Assembly: GCF_033439725.1 (NCBI RefSeq)
Contig: NW_026944385.1
Location: 2,947,001 to 3,011,000 of the forward strand
DNA: 64,000 nucleotides
Direction: 5' to 3'
Source of the DNA: Neurospora tetraspora
Lineage: Eukaryota > Ascomycota > Sordariomycetes > Sordariales > Sordariaceae
Below, one piece after another: positions 35,906 to 48,100 of this stretch. The number at the start of each line of letters is the position of its first letter. Within the stretch, counting starts at the first letter, position 1. Under the pieces are notes generated by a model. It worked only from the letters and a program-made list of their open reading frames with translations. It was not told the origin of the DNA and ran no database searches. Position numbers and translations under genes: made by a program.

Positions 35906-36611
35906 CTAGAACACATGAGCTTGGTGGAATAGATGTTCAGATGGTCATCATGATAAGGCGTCTTGGAGGATCTCATCAATGTCCTTGGACAATATTACAT
36001 TGCAAACAAATTGTGGGTTTCTAGGGATTTAACAACGGCCAAATCAGCTCGCAAATAGCGAAAAGGAAGAGCATCGGTAGGCGGAAAGGGACAACGCTCC
36101 CACTTAACAAGCATTCCAAGGTCGAACCACTCATAGACTGAAACCAAACATCGTTGAGATTGTCCCTGTAATACAGTATTACGTTGAATAGAAAGACCTC
36201 GATGCTTGAAGCGGCTCTTCACTTTTATTCACGAGTGCATGATAGGACCGGAAGTGGTTATATGTATCTATATCCAAATAGAAGAGACAAGGTGACCTTC
36301 CAGGTACCCAAAGACTAAGACACAGTCCACTTAATTGCCTTATCATCCCTAGCCAACCAACCAAATGGCAGACAAGATAAAACCACCAACAACCTCGGTC
36401 CAACCTTCGTCATATCAACATTCACTTTTCAGGTCCCGATCATGCCCAACACCCCACAAAAGACCTGGCGAGTCGGTCGCCATCTTTCCCTAGTGATACC
36501 TTACCCAGGCGTGTCGACCAGTCGACCGCAAATCGGTACGCTTTTTCTGTTGAACAGAAAATGATTCCTAGCGACCGATTGTTGGTATACACTTCTTTTT
36601 TTTCGGTTTCT
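35906..36611. other. Convergent 3' region between ECD and the metacaspase
   Basis: 706 bases, mostly 3' UTR of the two genes. No gene or structured RNA recognised. Confidence 0.55.
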
Positions 36612-38761
36612 TCACATAACGAATAGGAGATTCGTATCTTTATAATTTGCATCACCAAAGTTAGTCAGCTTGTTCTTCTTATCTTGGGTCGTTTTGTTCG
36701 TCATCATTGTGTGTTTTGTGTGTCCATTAAAATGTCTAACTTTTCCAAACAACCGCGCAAAAGGCGGTCCACGCAACGCAATGCAGGTAAAAGAAACCCA
36801 AACAGACACTTCTCCTCGAGTTTCCTTTTAAGGGTATATATATGCAGCTCAAATCTTAAACGTGGTAACCAGATAACGACTTGATGAGGGGTTGTAGAAT
36901 GATGACGAGGAATGTGAGGAGGGGGAAGCCTCACCAAGAGGGTGGCTACACGACAGCTGAGGCTTCTGTGTGTAACGCGTTTGCAGTTCGTCTCGGATGC
37001 TGTTGAGCAGCTGGACATAGCTCTGCTGGGGGTTCTTCTTGAGGGCGTTAATGAAAGCCCAGGACATGGCCCCTGTAGCTTGTGAAGCAATTGTGGCGTC
37101 GGCTCTGCGAAGAAGGCATCGAGGTTAGCAAGTAAATCTTGACAAGGGACGTCTGGGGAAGGAAATGAGGGGCAGGCGTGAGGGTGATCCAACGTGACCC
37201 ATCGCCCTAGATGCAAAGTCACAGACCATAATGATGATCGTACTTTGCATCTAGAGCGTAGGTTGAAGGTATGTACAAGAAGTATGCTAAGTAATGCCTT
37301 TGCTGTGCCCACTTGACGGCATCGGCTAAAACCCCAAACGCCCAGTAGCTCTTGCTCCCAAACATCCGATGCCTGTGCCAAAAGAGAAAGAGAGAAAAAG
37401 ACGCTTCAAGAACAAGGAACCATAATAGAGGGGTATACGAACGAGGTCTGGTCATCTTTGCTTCCGGAGAACATAACAACATCGGCGGGTGACGTCTTCG
37501 TAGCCAATGCTCTTGCATGGGCATCGCCACCGCCGGTGGCCTTCTTGAAAATCCCCATGATGTTGTTCGCCACGCCATAGAGATCGCCTTGGCTGTAGGA
37601 TGAGATAGCACCAAGAAGACCTTGGCCAGCTTCCTTGGCCAGGTTGGGCTCCTTGAGAATGCCCTGAGTTGAATAGATATACGGCAAATCGAGCGCAGTT
37701 CCCGAGTGGCATGAGTCGAAGATAGCGGTCAGCCGAACGCCAGCTTGTAACGGTGTTACCATGATGCGGTGCATTTCGTCGTCGGTGATGTGTCCCACTT
37801 GTCGGAAGTCAACTGGATATATGACTTCGTCGTACCCATCCTCCTCGTCGCCGTCAAGATCTTTGGTTTGGCCTCCGTGTCCTAGCGAATCCGACCGTCA
37901 GAAGCAGGCCTTCCGGTGTTGGGGAAGAGATCATCTTGAGTGCTTACCGGAGTAGTGGAAAAATAATGAGTCGTTGGGCCTAGCATCCTTGACCAACCAG
38001 TGCATCGCTCTAAGGATGTTCTGCTTGGTAGGTTGACTCATGGGATTTTGCTGGTCATCGGTAAGAATAACCATATCCTCGCGCTTGTACCCAAAATGCT
38101 CAACTAGATATGATGACATGTTCCTGACGTCGTTGATACATCCTCTCAGCTGGCCACGCTGACCGAAGTAGTTGATGCCGATGAGCAAAGCTTTGTGTCG
38201 GCCATTGCACTGCGAATATCGGAAGGCGTAGTCCGCTGGAGCGCCATATCCAAACTGCTGAGGCGCTTGAGGAGGAGGCGGAGGAGCTTGGTGGTTCCCA
38301 TGCGCGTACGAATTCGAATTCACCGTTGGCATGTTCGCATCTGAAAGAATAGTTAGAGGCCACACTCCAGTCTGGGGGGCCATTGTAGCTAGCACTCACC
38401 AGGTCTGCCGTAATGGGAATTGGGGGTATTGCCATATCCTTGTGGTGTGGGCGTCTATTTGTATTTAGTACTCCTCTGCGTGGATGTGGGTTATGGTAAT
38501 GAGCTTAAACGGACCTGTTGCTGTGGATTCCAGTACTGTTGTTGCTGGGGACCAGGCGAAGGCTGATGATAACCCATGTAGGGTTGTTGCTGAGGAGGCG
38601 GCTGCTGATAGGCATTGTATGCGGGTTGACTGCAAAAGTTAGATCCGCAGTTTTAAGAACAAGGCTACAACAACATACGGAGGGTAGTAGCCGCCATATT
38701 GTGGTTGAGGCGGCGGGACGTAGCCTCCTCCATTGTAACCCGCGCCGGGGTATCCAGACAT
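36612..38761 (-). CDS. MCA1: Type I metacaspase
   Basis: Seven exons: 38761-38679, 38629-38515, 38454-38400, 38340-37948, 37881-37443, 37104-36935, 36637-36612; 426 residues. Metacaspases are Arg/Lys-specific, calcium-dependent cysteine proteases linked to ageing, aggregate clearance and cell death. The N-terminal prodomain is Pro/Gln/Gly/Tyr-rich ([20 protein letters not shown]), followed by the p20 core ([20 protein letters not shown]). Catalytic His 217 is in HYSGHGGQ and catalytic Cys 273 in DSCHSG. The exon 4/5 junction lies just before the catalytic His. The last exon encodes only DTNLLFVM after CSHPL, the standard fungal metacaspase C-terminus, which confirms both distal introns. Those introns are 338 and 297 nt, far longer than the 49-66 nt introns upstream. 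The promoter side is cut about 400 bp from the start codon by a retrotransposon insertion. Confidence 0.94.
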
Positions 38762-39156
38762 GATGGGCGACTGGATATAAAAGTGAACAGACTTCCGAGG
38801 GTTGGGTCAGGTACAAATGATGCAGGATCGAGGAGGCTCGGCGATAATGGCTCGTCGTGGCTTTCTTGGACAGGACCAGGAGATTGAGGTATTAGTGGCG
38901 GACAGATTGGAGGGCGCGGTTGAAGTTGAGATCAGACGGGCGGGGAGAATGGGATGTCTGTCGTTGTCGAGATGGGACTAAATATAGGGTGGAGAGTCGA
39001 GGGAGGGCGGCGTTGAAGTGAGGTCGGTATATACGATGGAAAGGGAAGCGAGAGCGCGTCTAGATTCTTGAAGACGGGCACCGGGTCAGTAATGGGAGCA
39101 TGGATTGACACCCGATTTGGAACAGACAGACGGCCGAGTTGGGGAAGAAGCACGGG
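38762..39156 (-). promoter_or_regulatory. Metacaspase proximal promoter and 5' leader
   Basis: 395 bp of normal composition between the metacaspase ATG and the retrotransposon insertion. Pyrimidine-rich on the minus strand, as expected for a 5' leader. The DNA that lay farther upstream now begins at 55,981. Confidence 0.6.
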
Positions 39157-39161
39157 ATGGC
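39157..39161. repeat. 5' target-site duplication of outer element (ATGGC)
   Basis: ATGGC immediately precedes the 5' LTR and is repeated exactly after the 3' LTR at 55,976-55,980, the 5-bp duplication left by Ty3/gypsy-type integration. Confidence 0.93.
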
Positions 39162-39342
39162 TGTTAGAGCTTACTAAGCATGCACGCACATGTGAGGCAG
39201 GCGCACCCTGTATGTATATAGTGGCCAGTATATATAGCCAGTACATCATGCACCCTTGCAATACATCTATACTTCTGTAGAATACATTACACATTTGTAC
39301 CCACAGTTTGCTTTCGCCTTGCATATGCCTCTGGCATTAACA
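39162..39342 (+). repeat. 5' LTR of outer element
   Basis: 181 bp, TGTTA...TAACA ends. The partner at 55,795-55,975 has the same length, and they differ at about 20 sites, all transitions. Base composition is nearly normal, unlike the interior. Confidence 0.93.
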
Positions 39343-42300
39343 ATAGTGCCCATACAATAATCGAATATACTTCATCATACCTTGTTGTTTCAATGGTTTT
39401 GGTAGTTTGTTTACTTTTATTTGAAACCGCGTTAAATGCGTCCCCTATAGCGATCTAATTTAACGCTATTAACTATCAACTTAAACTCCGCGATCAACCC
39501 GTTTCGGATATTACTAATTAAATTAATAATTAATTTAACTTAAGCATCGTAATTAAAATACTATCGATTCTCGTAATTGCTTACTTCAAGCATCGCTAGA
39601 ATTAATACTATTAATTTCTTCGTTTCCTATTTTAAGATTTAAAATCGACTTTATTAATTCCTTCGTTTATTGATTTCCTCGTTCCCTATTTTAGGAACTA
39701 TCCTTTCAAATATCGCGTCGTCTAATTTAATACTGATTAATCTATTCTGTATCGAACGTTAAATCTGCCTTTTCGAAATTTATTTCTAATAAACTTTACG
39801 TCGGACTCTTACAAAACGCCCGCGCTTAATACGTATATTAACGCGAATTTCGAATCTAGTAAACCTTAAATTTAATTGACCTTAAGTCTGATAAACCGAG
39901 ACGCTTGAATTTATTTCAATTTCAAACCTTATAAATCAATATTATTAATTTCCTCGAATCCTACAAATCGATACTATCTATTTCCTTACATAAACAAATT
40001 AAATAAACTGTCTGTCAATTACAGAGATTCTACTGTACTAATTACCTAAATATTTAGGTTATATGGGAAGAATATTTGGAAATTGCTAAACGGATCGCTC
40101 TAAACCTTAACGTTTATTTAGGCTATTATAAAAATATTTATTCCGTCGAATAGACCGAAACCCGACGTATATTTAATAGTAGTTTTAGAGCTTAGAAGAG
40201 TTGCTACGAATTTATCGACTATAATTAATACCCTAATTAGACTGCGGACGAGCCTTTCATAAATAAGTTTTAATAAATCGAACCGGTATTTATAGAATTA
40301 ACCGTCGGAGTAGCTTTTAATTAGTAGATATTTATACTTTTTATATTATTTTAAAGGCAGTTTCCTACGTTCGGAGCCCGAAGGTAATTTCTCCCTTCCC
40401 TACCTACTTCTAATTTAATAATTTTAAGCGCGGTTACCCATTCTTCTTAAATATTTGCCCCGTCTAATTAAGTTCCTACCCCTTCCCAAAACTAAATTTC
40501 TAAAAGGTTTAACGCTAATATTATTAATGTATTAAATATTAATCTTCTATTTACCCCGTCTAATTTCAAAAACCCAAATCCTAGACTTCTTTCTAATTCA
40601 ATTATATTATATTTTAACGAATCTATTTTAGGATCAACCGCTATTAATACAAATAATACTATTAGACCCAACTTTAAAAAAACATTTTCAAGACTAAATT
40701 TCTAATTTAAACTTCCCTACCCTACTTTTTAAGGCCTTAACTTCAACTAAATTTAACCCCCTCTTACTAACCCCTATTCGTCATCCTACTATTAAACCTA
40801 TTTATTTTAATACCCCGTTATATTCTGTATTTTAACGATTTATATCGGTTCCTTCGAATATTTCTAAGAAGTTTACCCCCTTAAAAAGTATTCCTAAGTC
40901 GGTTAACAACGGAAATCTATTGAACGGATCGACTATAATTAATATAATTAAGAATTTTACCGCTCTAAAACCTAAATTTAATAAAATTAATCCCGAACTT
41001 CAACGTTAACAAACTCCCTAACGTCGATAAATTCGCTTAAGAATTATACCCTTAATAATAAATGAAATCGCCTAACTAATTACCTAAATTATAGTTTAAA
41101 TTCTAACCGCCGCTCCCCGTTCCAGACTATTATTAAATTTAAAAGTAAAAGAAGTTAGTTACTTCAACCCAAATTTAAAAAAGAAAAATAATAATAGTAA
41201 TAATATAATATAATAGGGTAAGATAATAATATTCGTTAACGTTTATACTTTTATAGAATGTTTAAAATATTTAGCTACTATATATTCTATCTAAACCGTC
41301 CGCAAAGTTTAAACTACCTATTTCCAAGGATTAGCCTTAATTTAACATTCTACGGAATTGACCAACTTCGAACGGGCTAATTTAATTACCGGAAATGTCG
41401 AATTTACTTTATTAATTTTTATTAAACGCTTTAAGCGGATAGATAATAAAGCCCTATATAGTTTCAACGCTAGGAAATTAACCCCCTTTAATATTTATAT
41501 TAGCCGAAATATTCGTTCTTTCGTCTAATAAATCGTTAAAGACGTTAAAACTTTAAATGTATTTAAATCGCTTCAATTTATATTTACTTTTAAAGTAGTA
41601 GACAGCTATATTTAGTCTATTGTTAATAAACCCTCCGATTTAATTACCCTTAGTACTTTTCTTAAATACTTTAATAAGAAATAGAGCGTTTTAATAGCTA
41701 AAGCTAAGGAATTTCAAAGTCCTTCGCCAGTAATTAGATTATCTTTTTTTTAATAATAGATTAATTTTAATAGCTATTATAATTAATTTCGGTAAATAAT
41801 ATTATTTATATCCTAACCCTCCTCTTCGTTAATTCAATTAGAACTAATATATTGATCGCCCTAATTAATATAATAATAATCACAATAACCAGCGTTAAAA
41901 TAATAAGTTTAATTCTTTTAACAGGAACGGGTATAATAATAAGTATAATAATAATAGTTTCGATACTAATTGCGGAATAGTAAATATAATGATAATCGTA
42001 ATAATAATAATCGGGGAAATTAATTTAATTTTAATTAAATTTAAGGGTAAACGTTTAGATTCTCAAGATATTAAAATTAAAGTCAGTACCAGAATAATAA
42101 ATCCAGCTGAAATTATAATAATAATAAATTTAATAACGGCTTTAATAATAGGTTATAATAATAGAAAGCCTATTTTGCCGAAGTAAAGGATAACGAATAT
42201 ACTAAGCCCTAGGATAACGATTATATTTATAATAAGGATAATCTTAATAACCTTTATTAAATAATTTATAAATAAACTTTCGACTGCGATAAAAATTAAT

Positions 42301-44857
42301 TTAATAACGATTCTTAAAATTAGGATTAACCCTATAAAATTATCTAAATAAGCGTCCAAGCGTTCAAAATTTATTAATACGTTTATCGCCATTGCGAGCG
42401 ATCTTTCCCTACTTCTAATAAATCTTAGAATTATTTAGAAAAAGATTATTAAATCGTGAGACGTTTTAGAAGATAAATTATATTAATCGCTATAGCCGAG
42501 CTTCCTATTATTTCTTTTTCTATTGCACCCTTAATTCTTAATCCCGACGTAGTTAACGTAACCGCGCTTAATTCATTTATACTGAAAACTGAAATTTCTA
42601 ATTCTATTATTGATTTTACTACTTCTAACTCTTTTAACGTTAATTTTATTATTTCTAATTCTATTTATTATTCTATTTCTAATTCTTTTACCGTTAATAT
42701 AATTATTTCCGACTCTCTTACTATCGATTCTATTATTTCTAATTCTTATATTTAGGACGCTATCGTACCTAATTTTCTTACCTTCGAATCCACTTCGCCT
42801 ACCGATTTATTTACTCTTAAAATTAACCTTCCGGAGTTAGGCGATGAATAGGTTTTTATTACTGTAGTCGAAGAGATTCCCGCAATAAATACTTTATATA
42901 ATTAAATAAGGTTTTCCGATTTAATTAACTCCGATTTAGGAATATTTAAATTAACTCCTAAAACGGTTTATTACCAACCTACGGTCGAAACGAAATTAAA
43001 CCTACTACGACCAAACTATCGTTAATGTAACTATCGACGCCCAACTCCCTTTTACCCTTCTAATAACCTTTGAAAGTAATATATTCTAACGTCGACCCTA
43101 AATTAAATTTAGGTATTAAATAATAGTTTCAGGCATTTATTTACTTTAAAGCTTATATTATGATTAATTTAGCTATTCGATACGAAGAGCATATTTATTT
43201 TAATTCCAAATATATTAAATTTCTAACTGACAAATCCTAAATCTAAAGATATTATCCTAAAATATAAATTCGTCGAAGGTTAATAGCATTATTTATTCGA
43301 AATATAAATAATAATCAATATGTATCGGACGAATACGTAATCCTAAATATACTTTTTAAAAGAGTTAACTATATAAATTAGTTTATAGTAGCTTATTTCC
43401 GTCGGGAAGTCGCTTTAGTTTAAAGATTAAAAATTTACTTATTGTTCGAAATAGATATCCTAACCCCGGAGAAATTCGTATTAGATTTAGCTAAATTATT
43501 AATAATAATCGGATCCTATAATGACGTAGTTATTCCCGTTTTAACGGAAGCTAAGGGTAAAAAATATAACGCTTGTATTATTACTACGTAATACGTTATA
43601 ATTTAACTGAAATCGGTAATTAAAATTCCTATCCGATATAGAATCCTATCTAATGGTTAGGACTTTTTCTTTAAACCTTCTCCTTAAAATAGGGTTACTT
43701 CCTTCGTAATATTAATAAATTTAATAATATTCTACGCTTTGGTAACGAACCTAAGTGATAAACCTATAACTGTAGACGCTAATTAAACTATCAGAAGGCT
43801 ACATTCAATTAACGATATATATATTTTAATTCAAGTCCCTACCAACGGTTTAGACGTTAACGTTGTTTATATAACCGCTAATTAACTTTATTAAAAGAAG
43901 TACTTCGTAAACAATTTTAAATTCGTTAATTTAAAAACGGTTATTTATTATATTAAAATTAGAATTTATAAAAATAAAAATAATCTAAAAGCCTATTAAC
44001 GGATCTTCGATTTACTTAACGAATTTGTAGATGTTTTTTAAGATAGGGGCTTTACTTTTTTATTTAAAAATTAAGAATTTTGAGTTTCTTTAAAATTCGG
44101 TTAAAAAAGTTAATTTCCGAAAAAATATAAGATTTACCCAATTAGTCCCTATAAAAGAAAAGTAATCCGCAAAACCTTACAGAAATTCTCCGAATAAAGC
44201 AAAATTTATAAAATTAAGAATTAAATACCGTTTTCTTTCTTTAGTTTTATTATTTAGCGAAATATACCCGATAGTACCTGTAAAGGCTGAATAATAATTA
44301 ATATTCGTAGCCTTAACTGGATTATTTTATTAAATTCCTACCTTATAACCTCTTAAAACAATATATTCGGTTCGATTAGAGATGAAGAGTTTATTTTATC
44401 TTTCGATACTATTAATTTCTATTTCTAATAGTAAATTTACCCTAATTTAAATTAGGTATTTACTATTATAATTCTAGAAAATTAATATATATTTAAATAC
44501 TTAATAATAAGTTATAAAAATAGTAAGGTATTTATTTAACGTTAAATAAACTCTATTCTATAGGATATTCTAACTACCCGAAGTTATTATAATAATATTA
44601 TAGTAGCCTCCTCGACTCTTAATAAATATATTCAAAATTTATATCGATTATTTAAAGTATTCCGAATCATAAATATTAATGTTAGGCCGTCTAAATCTTT
44701 TACTAAATTCCTAAATACTATAGTCCTAGGATGGATAATTAATTCCTTTAATTTATTTATAACCCTTAAACGTTTTAATACTATTAAACGTTTATAATTT
44801 TTATTAAACTTCAAGAACTTTAAATACTTTCTAAAATTTATAAGCTATTTCCGTAAT

Positions 44858-44862
44858 AACGT
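44858..44862. repeat. 5' target-site duplication of nested element (AACGT)
   Basis: AACGT precedes the nested 5' LTR and recurs exactly at 53,274-53,278. Confidence 0.9.
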
Positions 44863-45127
44863 TGTTACAGGCATTACTACCTTGATCTTATATATAGGTG
44901 CATATGTATATGTGCTGCATTAGTGCAGCCAGCTGAGTGCAGCTGTCTGGCTGCAGTACATTCAACCTTCTAGCTATTATATAACGGTATAATTATTCTA
45001 GGTAGGTCTATATTTATAGACTTATATCCTATACCTTATATAATTCTCGTACGCGTATAGGACTCTCTTCCTATTCTTCGTATAATAATTAAAATTTTAC
45101 CTTAATACTTGCTCGCGCCCTATAATA
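44863..45127 (+). repeat. 5' LTR of nested element
   Basis: 265 bp, same length as its partner at 53,009-53,273. Differences are nearly all transitions. The first third keeps a GC-richer stretch with TGCAGC-type words that is AT-rich in the partner. Confidence 0.9.
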
Positions 45128-48100
45128 CTTTATTATACTTAACCTTCGTATTAAAGCGTAACGAATAATTTCGGTTTGATTAAATTTAATAGGAGCTATT
45201 GTAATAACTTGGTCTTCGCGATATTATTTTTTAACGAATTGTATAATTGCTAACTTCGAATTAAGAATTTATAGCAATAAGTAGTCAATATTAAGTAAAT
45301 ACTTAGAATATTATAAGCGCGAACGTTATAAAAGAACGATATAGTAAATATTTCTTTCTTATTTTAATTATTTTAATTACCGAAATAAAATATCTAGCGC
45401 CTAAATCCCTAATAATAATTAAATCGATTTCGCTACAATCTTTCTATTATTATTAGATAGTTTTAATATTCCATTAGCTATTTACAGTAATAACCCTAAT
45501 TTAGGCCTAAGGGTCTTACTTAATTTCGCAATATAAGTATATAATTACGAAGAAATTATAAAATTATTTTATTACTTCAATAAAAAATTAATAAATTAAA
45601 TAAAGAGGTTATAGCCTAATAGAACTGGACGCTCCAATTCAAATAGGAGGCTAAAGTTTACATCGAAAAGATCGAAGTCGATGCTACGAAGGCAACTAAA
45701 CGTATTAATACCCTCGAAGCTACGAAAAAATAATTCGTCGAATAATTTAACGCCCTACAGGCCTATTATAACCTAATTATTAATAATAATACTTCATTAT
45801 AATTTAAAATAATTACTTTCGAATAAAATAAGACCCAATTCGACCATAGCCTCGCGACTACAATTAGCGAGAAGGAAAACGATTATTAGAACCTCCTAGA
45901 TTTATTAAAAATAGTTAATACGATTTTAAAGGATAACCGTACTTAATTAACTAAGGTATTAATTAATATTATATTTATTAAAATCGTAGTAAAAATTGCC
46001 GGCGAAAAACTTACTAAAGCTTAAGAGTAAATTAAGAAGCTCCAAATTAACCTTTATGTTATTAAAGAAAATAAGGTCATTGCTAAGGGTAAGGCTTAAA
46101 TCAATGCTAACGTAGTTAAATTTAAAGCTTTGGTCGAAGATACAAATATAGGAATAAATTAAATTTATAATATTAATGCTTAGGATAGTAATAGTAGCCC
46201 TAGAAGATCGGGTAGGGGAAATATTAGTATAAACAGCGGTCCTAATAATAAAGGCCTTAGAAGATCGGGCACAAATAATTTCAGCCATATAAGTAGCGGT
46301 CCTAACGATAATTACCTTAGAGGATCGGGCTTAAGTTTTAATATAAGTAGTAGTCTTAATAATAGAGGATTTAATTTTAATTTTAGAGGTCTTAATAGTC
46401 CTAGAAGTTCTGGTAGTCTTAGAGGCCCCGGTAGTCCTAGAAGTCCCGGTAGCAGAGGTAGCGGTTTCCTAAGCAGTAAAAGCAGCGGTTTCCTAAGTAG
46501 TGGAAATAATAGTTTTTTAAATAATAGAAGTAGCGGTTTCCTACCCACCCTCCCTCCCCTTCTCCCTCCTAACCCTAGGCCCTTCCCCCTTAACTTCAGA
46601 ATAATAGTAATTATTATTATAATTTTTATAAAAACTCTAAATATTTTACAGGCGAAGAGATTAATACCTTTAAGTGCTATAATTCTTTTATAGCCTAATA
46701 TATTAGTATTCGTATTAAGTAAATAATCAACACCTACGCTTTTCCTAATAAGAGGATTAAATTATTATATATAATACTTTATTTAAGCGACGAAATTAAA
46801 ATTATTATCGCCGAATATTTTTAAAAGATTTTAAATAACTTTTATTACTTAACTACGTAAATTTAATTTACGGGCGAGGAGTTTTTAATTTATTTTAATT
46901 CCCGTTTTAAATAAGGAAACGTCGTAGCCGTAGCCGAGAGGACTTTAGCCTAGCTTAAGTAAATAGGCAAGTTTGCCAACTACTACGATTTCGAAGTTTA
47001 ATTCGTTATATTAGTTAATTATTGTAGCTACAACGTAACGACGAAAGTATATATATTTAAAGCCAAAATGTAGAAAAATTTAAATAAAGCTATTATTTAT
47101 TAAATTTTACCCCCGGTTTGTAATATTTAATTTAAATAGATTATACTTTACTATAATTTAATTAAGTTACTAGATAAAACCGCTTTCCGCAAGAATAGAA
47201 ATTAAGGTATTATTAATAATAATAATAATAATAGTAGTAACAATAAACCGAAGGACCCTAACGCTATAGAGATCGATTGCGTTAAGCTTAAAGAGATTTA
47301 TAAAAACGTTCTATAGGACTATTATAATAAGAACCTATATATAAATTATGAATAGAATGGCTATATAGTTCGCTAATATACTAATAATATTTATTTCGGC
47401 GGTCGCGGCAAATAAACCGTTAATAAGGGCAAGAACCTAAGTATTAATATATATAGGAAAGCCTTAATTACTAATTATACTATAGTAAATATAGTTAATT
47501 TAGCTGTAATTTTAACTACTTTAACAGCTCCAATTGCCCCAGTTACTCCGGCCGCTCTAGCCCCGGCCTAATAAGGAAATAGCGAACCCTAGGCCTAAAC
47601 CGTAGTTAAGGGTATTTAAATAGGATATAAAGAAGGAAAGGAAAGAGGTTAGTAATTAAAAAAATGAGTGTTTATTAAGCCCTTAATTATTAAAATAATA
47701 AATAATTATTATTAAATAATTTAGAACTTTATAAATAAAATGTAATTTCCCTATCTACGCACCTTTAGTATCCTTAGCGTAATAATAAAGTAGAATATAT
47801 ATTATTAATCAATTTTAGTTATTTCAGTAAGGCCTTTATCGATCAGTTTTTTATAGAATAAATTTATTTAAAATTTAAATAATTAAATAGAGTAAAACCT
47901 TTATATTTAGCCGATGGCGGGTTTAAAGAATAAGTAGAATAATATATAGAGATAATAATACGTATTGGTAATTATAAAGAAATTATTAAATGCTTTATAA
48001 TTAATTTGGTAGCCAAATATTTAATTATGTTACGTTAACCCTAATTATAACTTTATAATTTAAATATTAATTAGGTAATTAATAAGATGACTTAGAATTT

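Noticed and set aside
36704-37381. 225-codon open frame on the minus strand across the metacaspase 3' exons
   Set aside because: It is in another frame from the metacaspase and runs through both its introns; no family features.
46312-46548. Leu/Pro-rich open frame on the minus strand in the RIP block
   Set aside because: It is the antisense of the low-complexity gag-like stretch of a fossil element.
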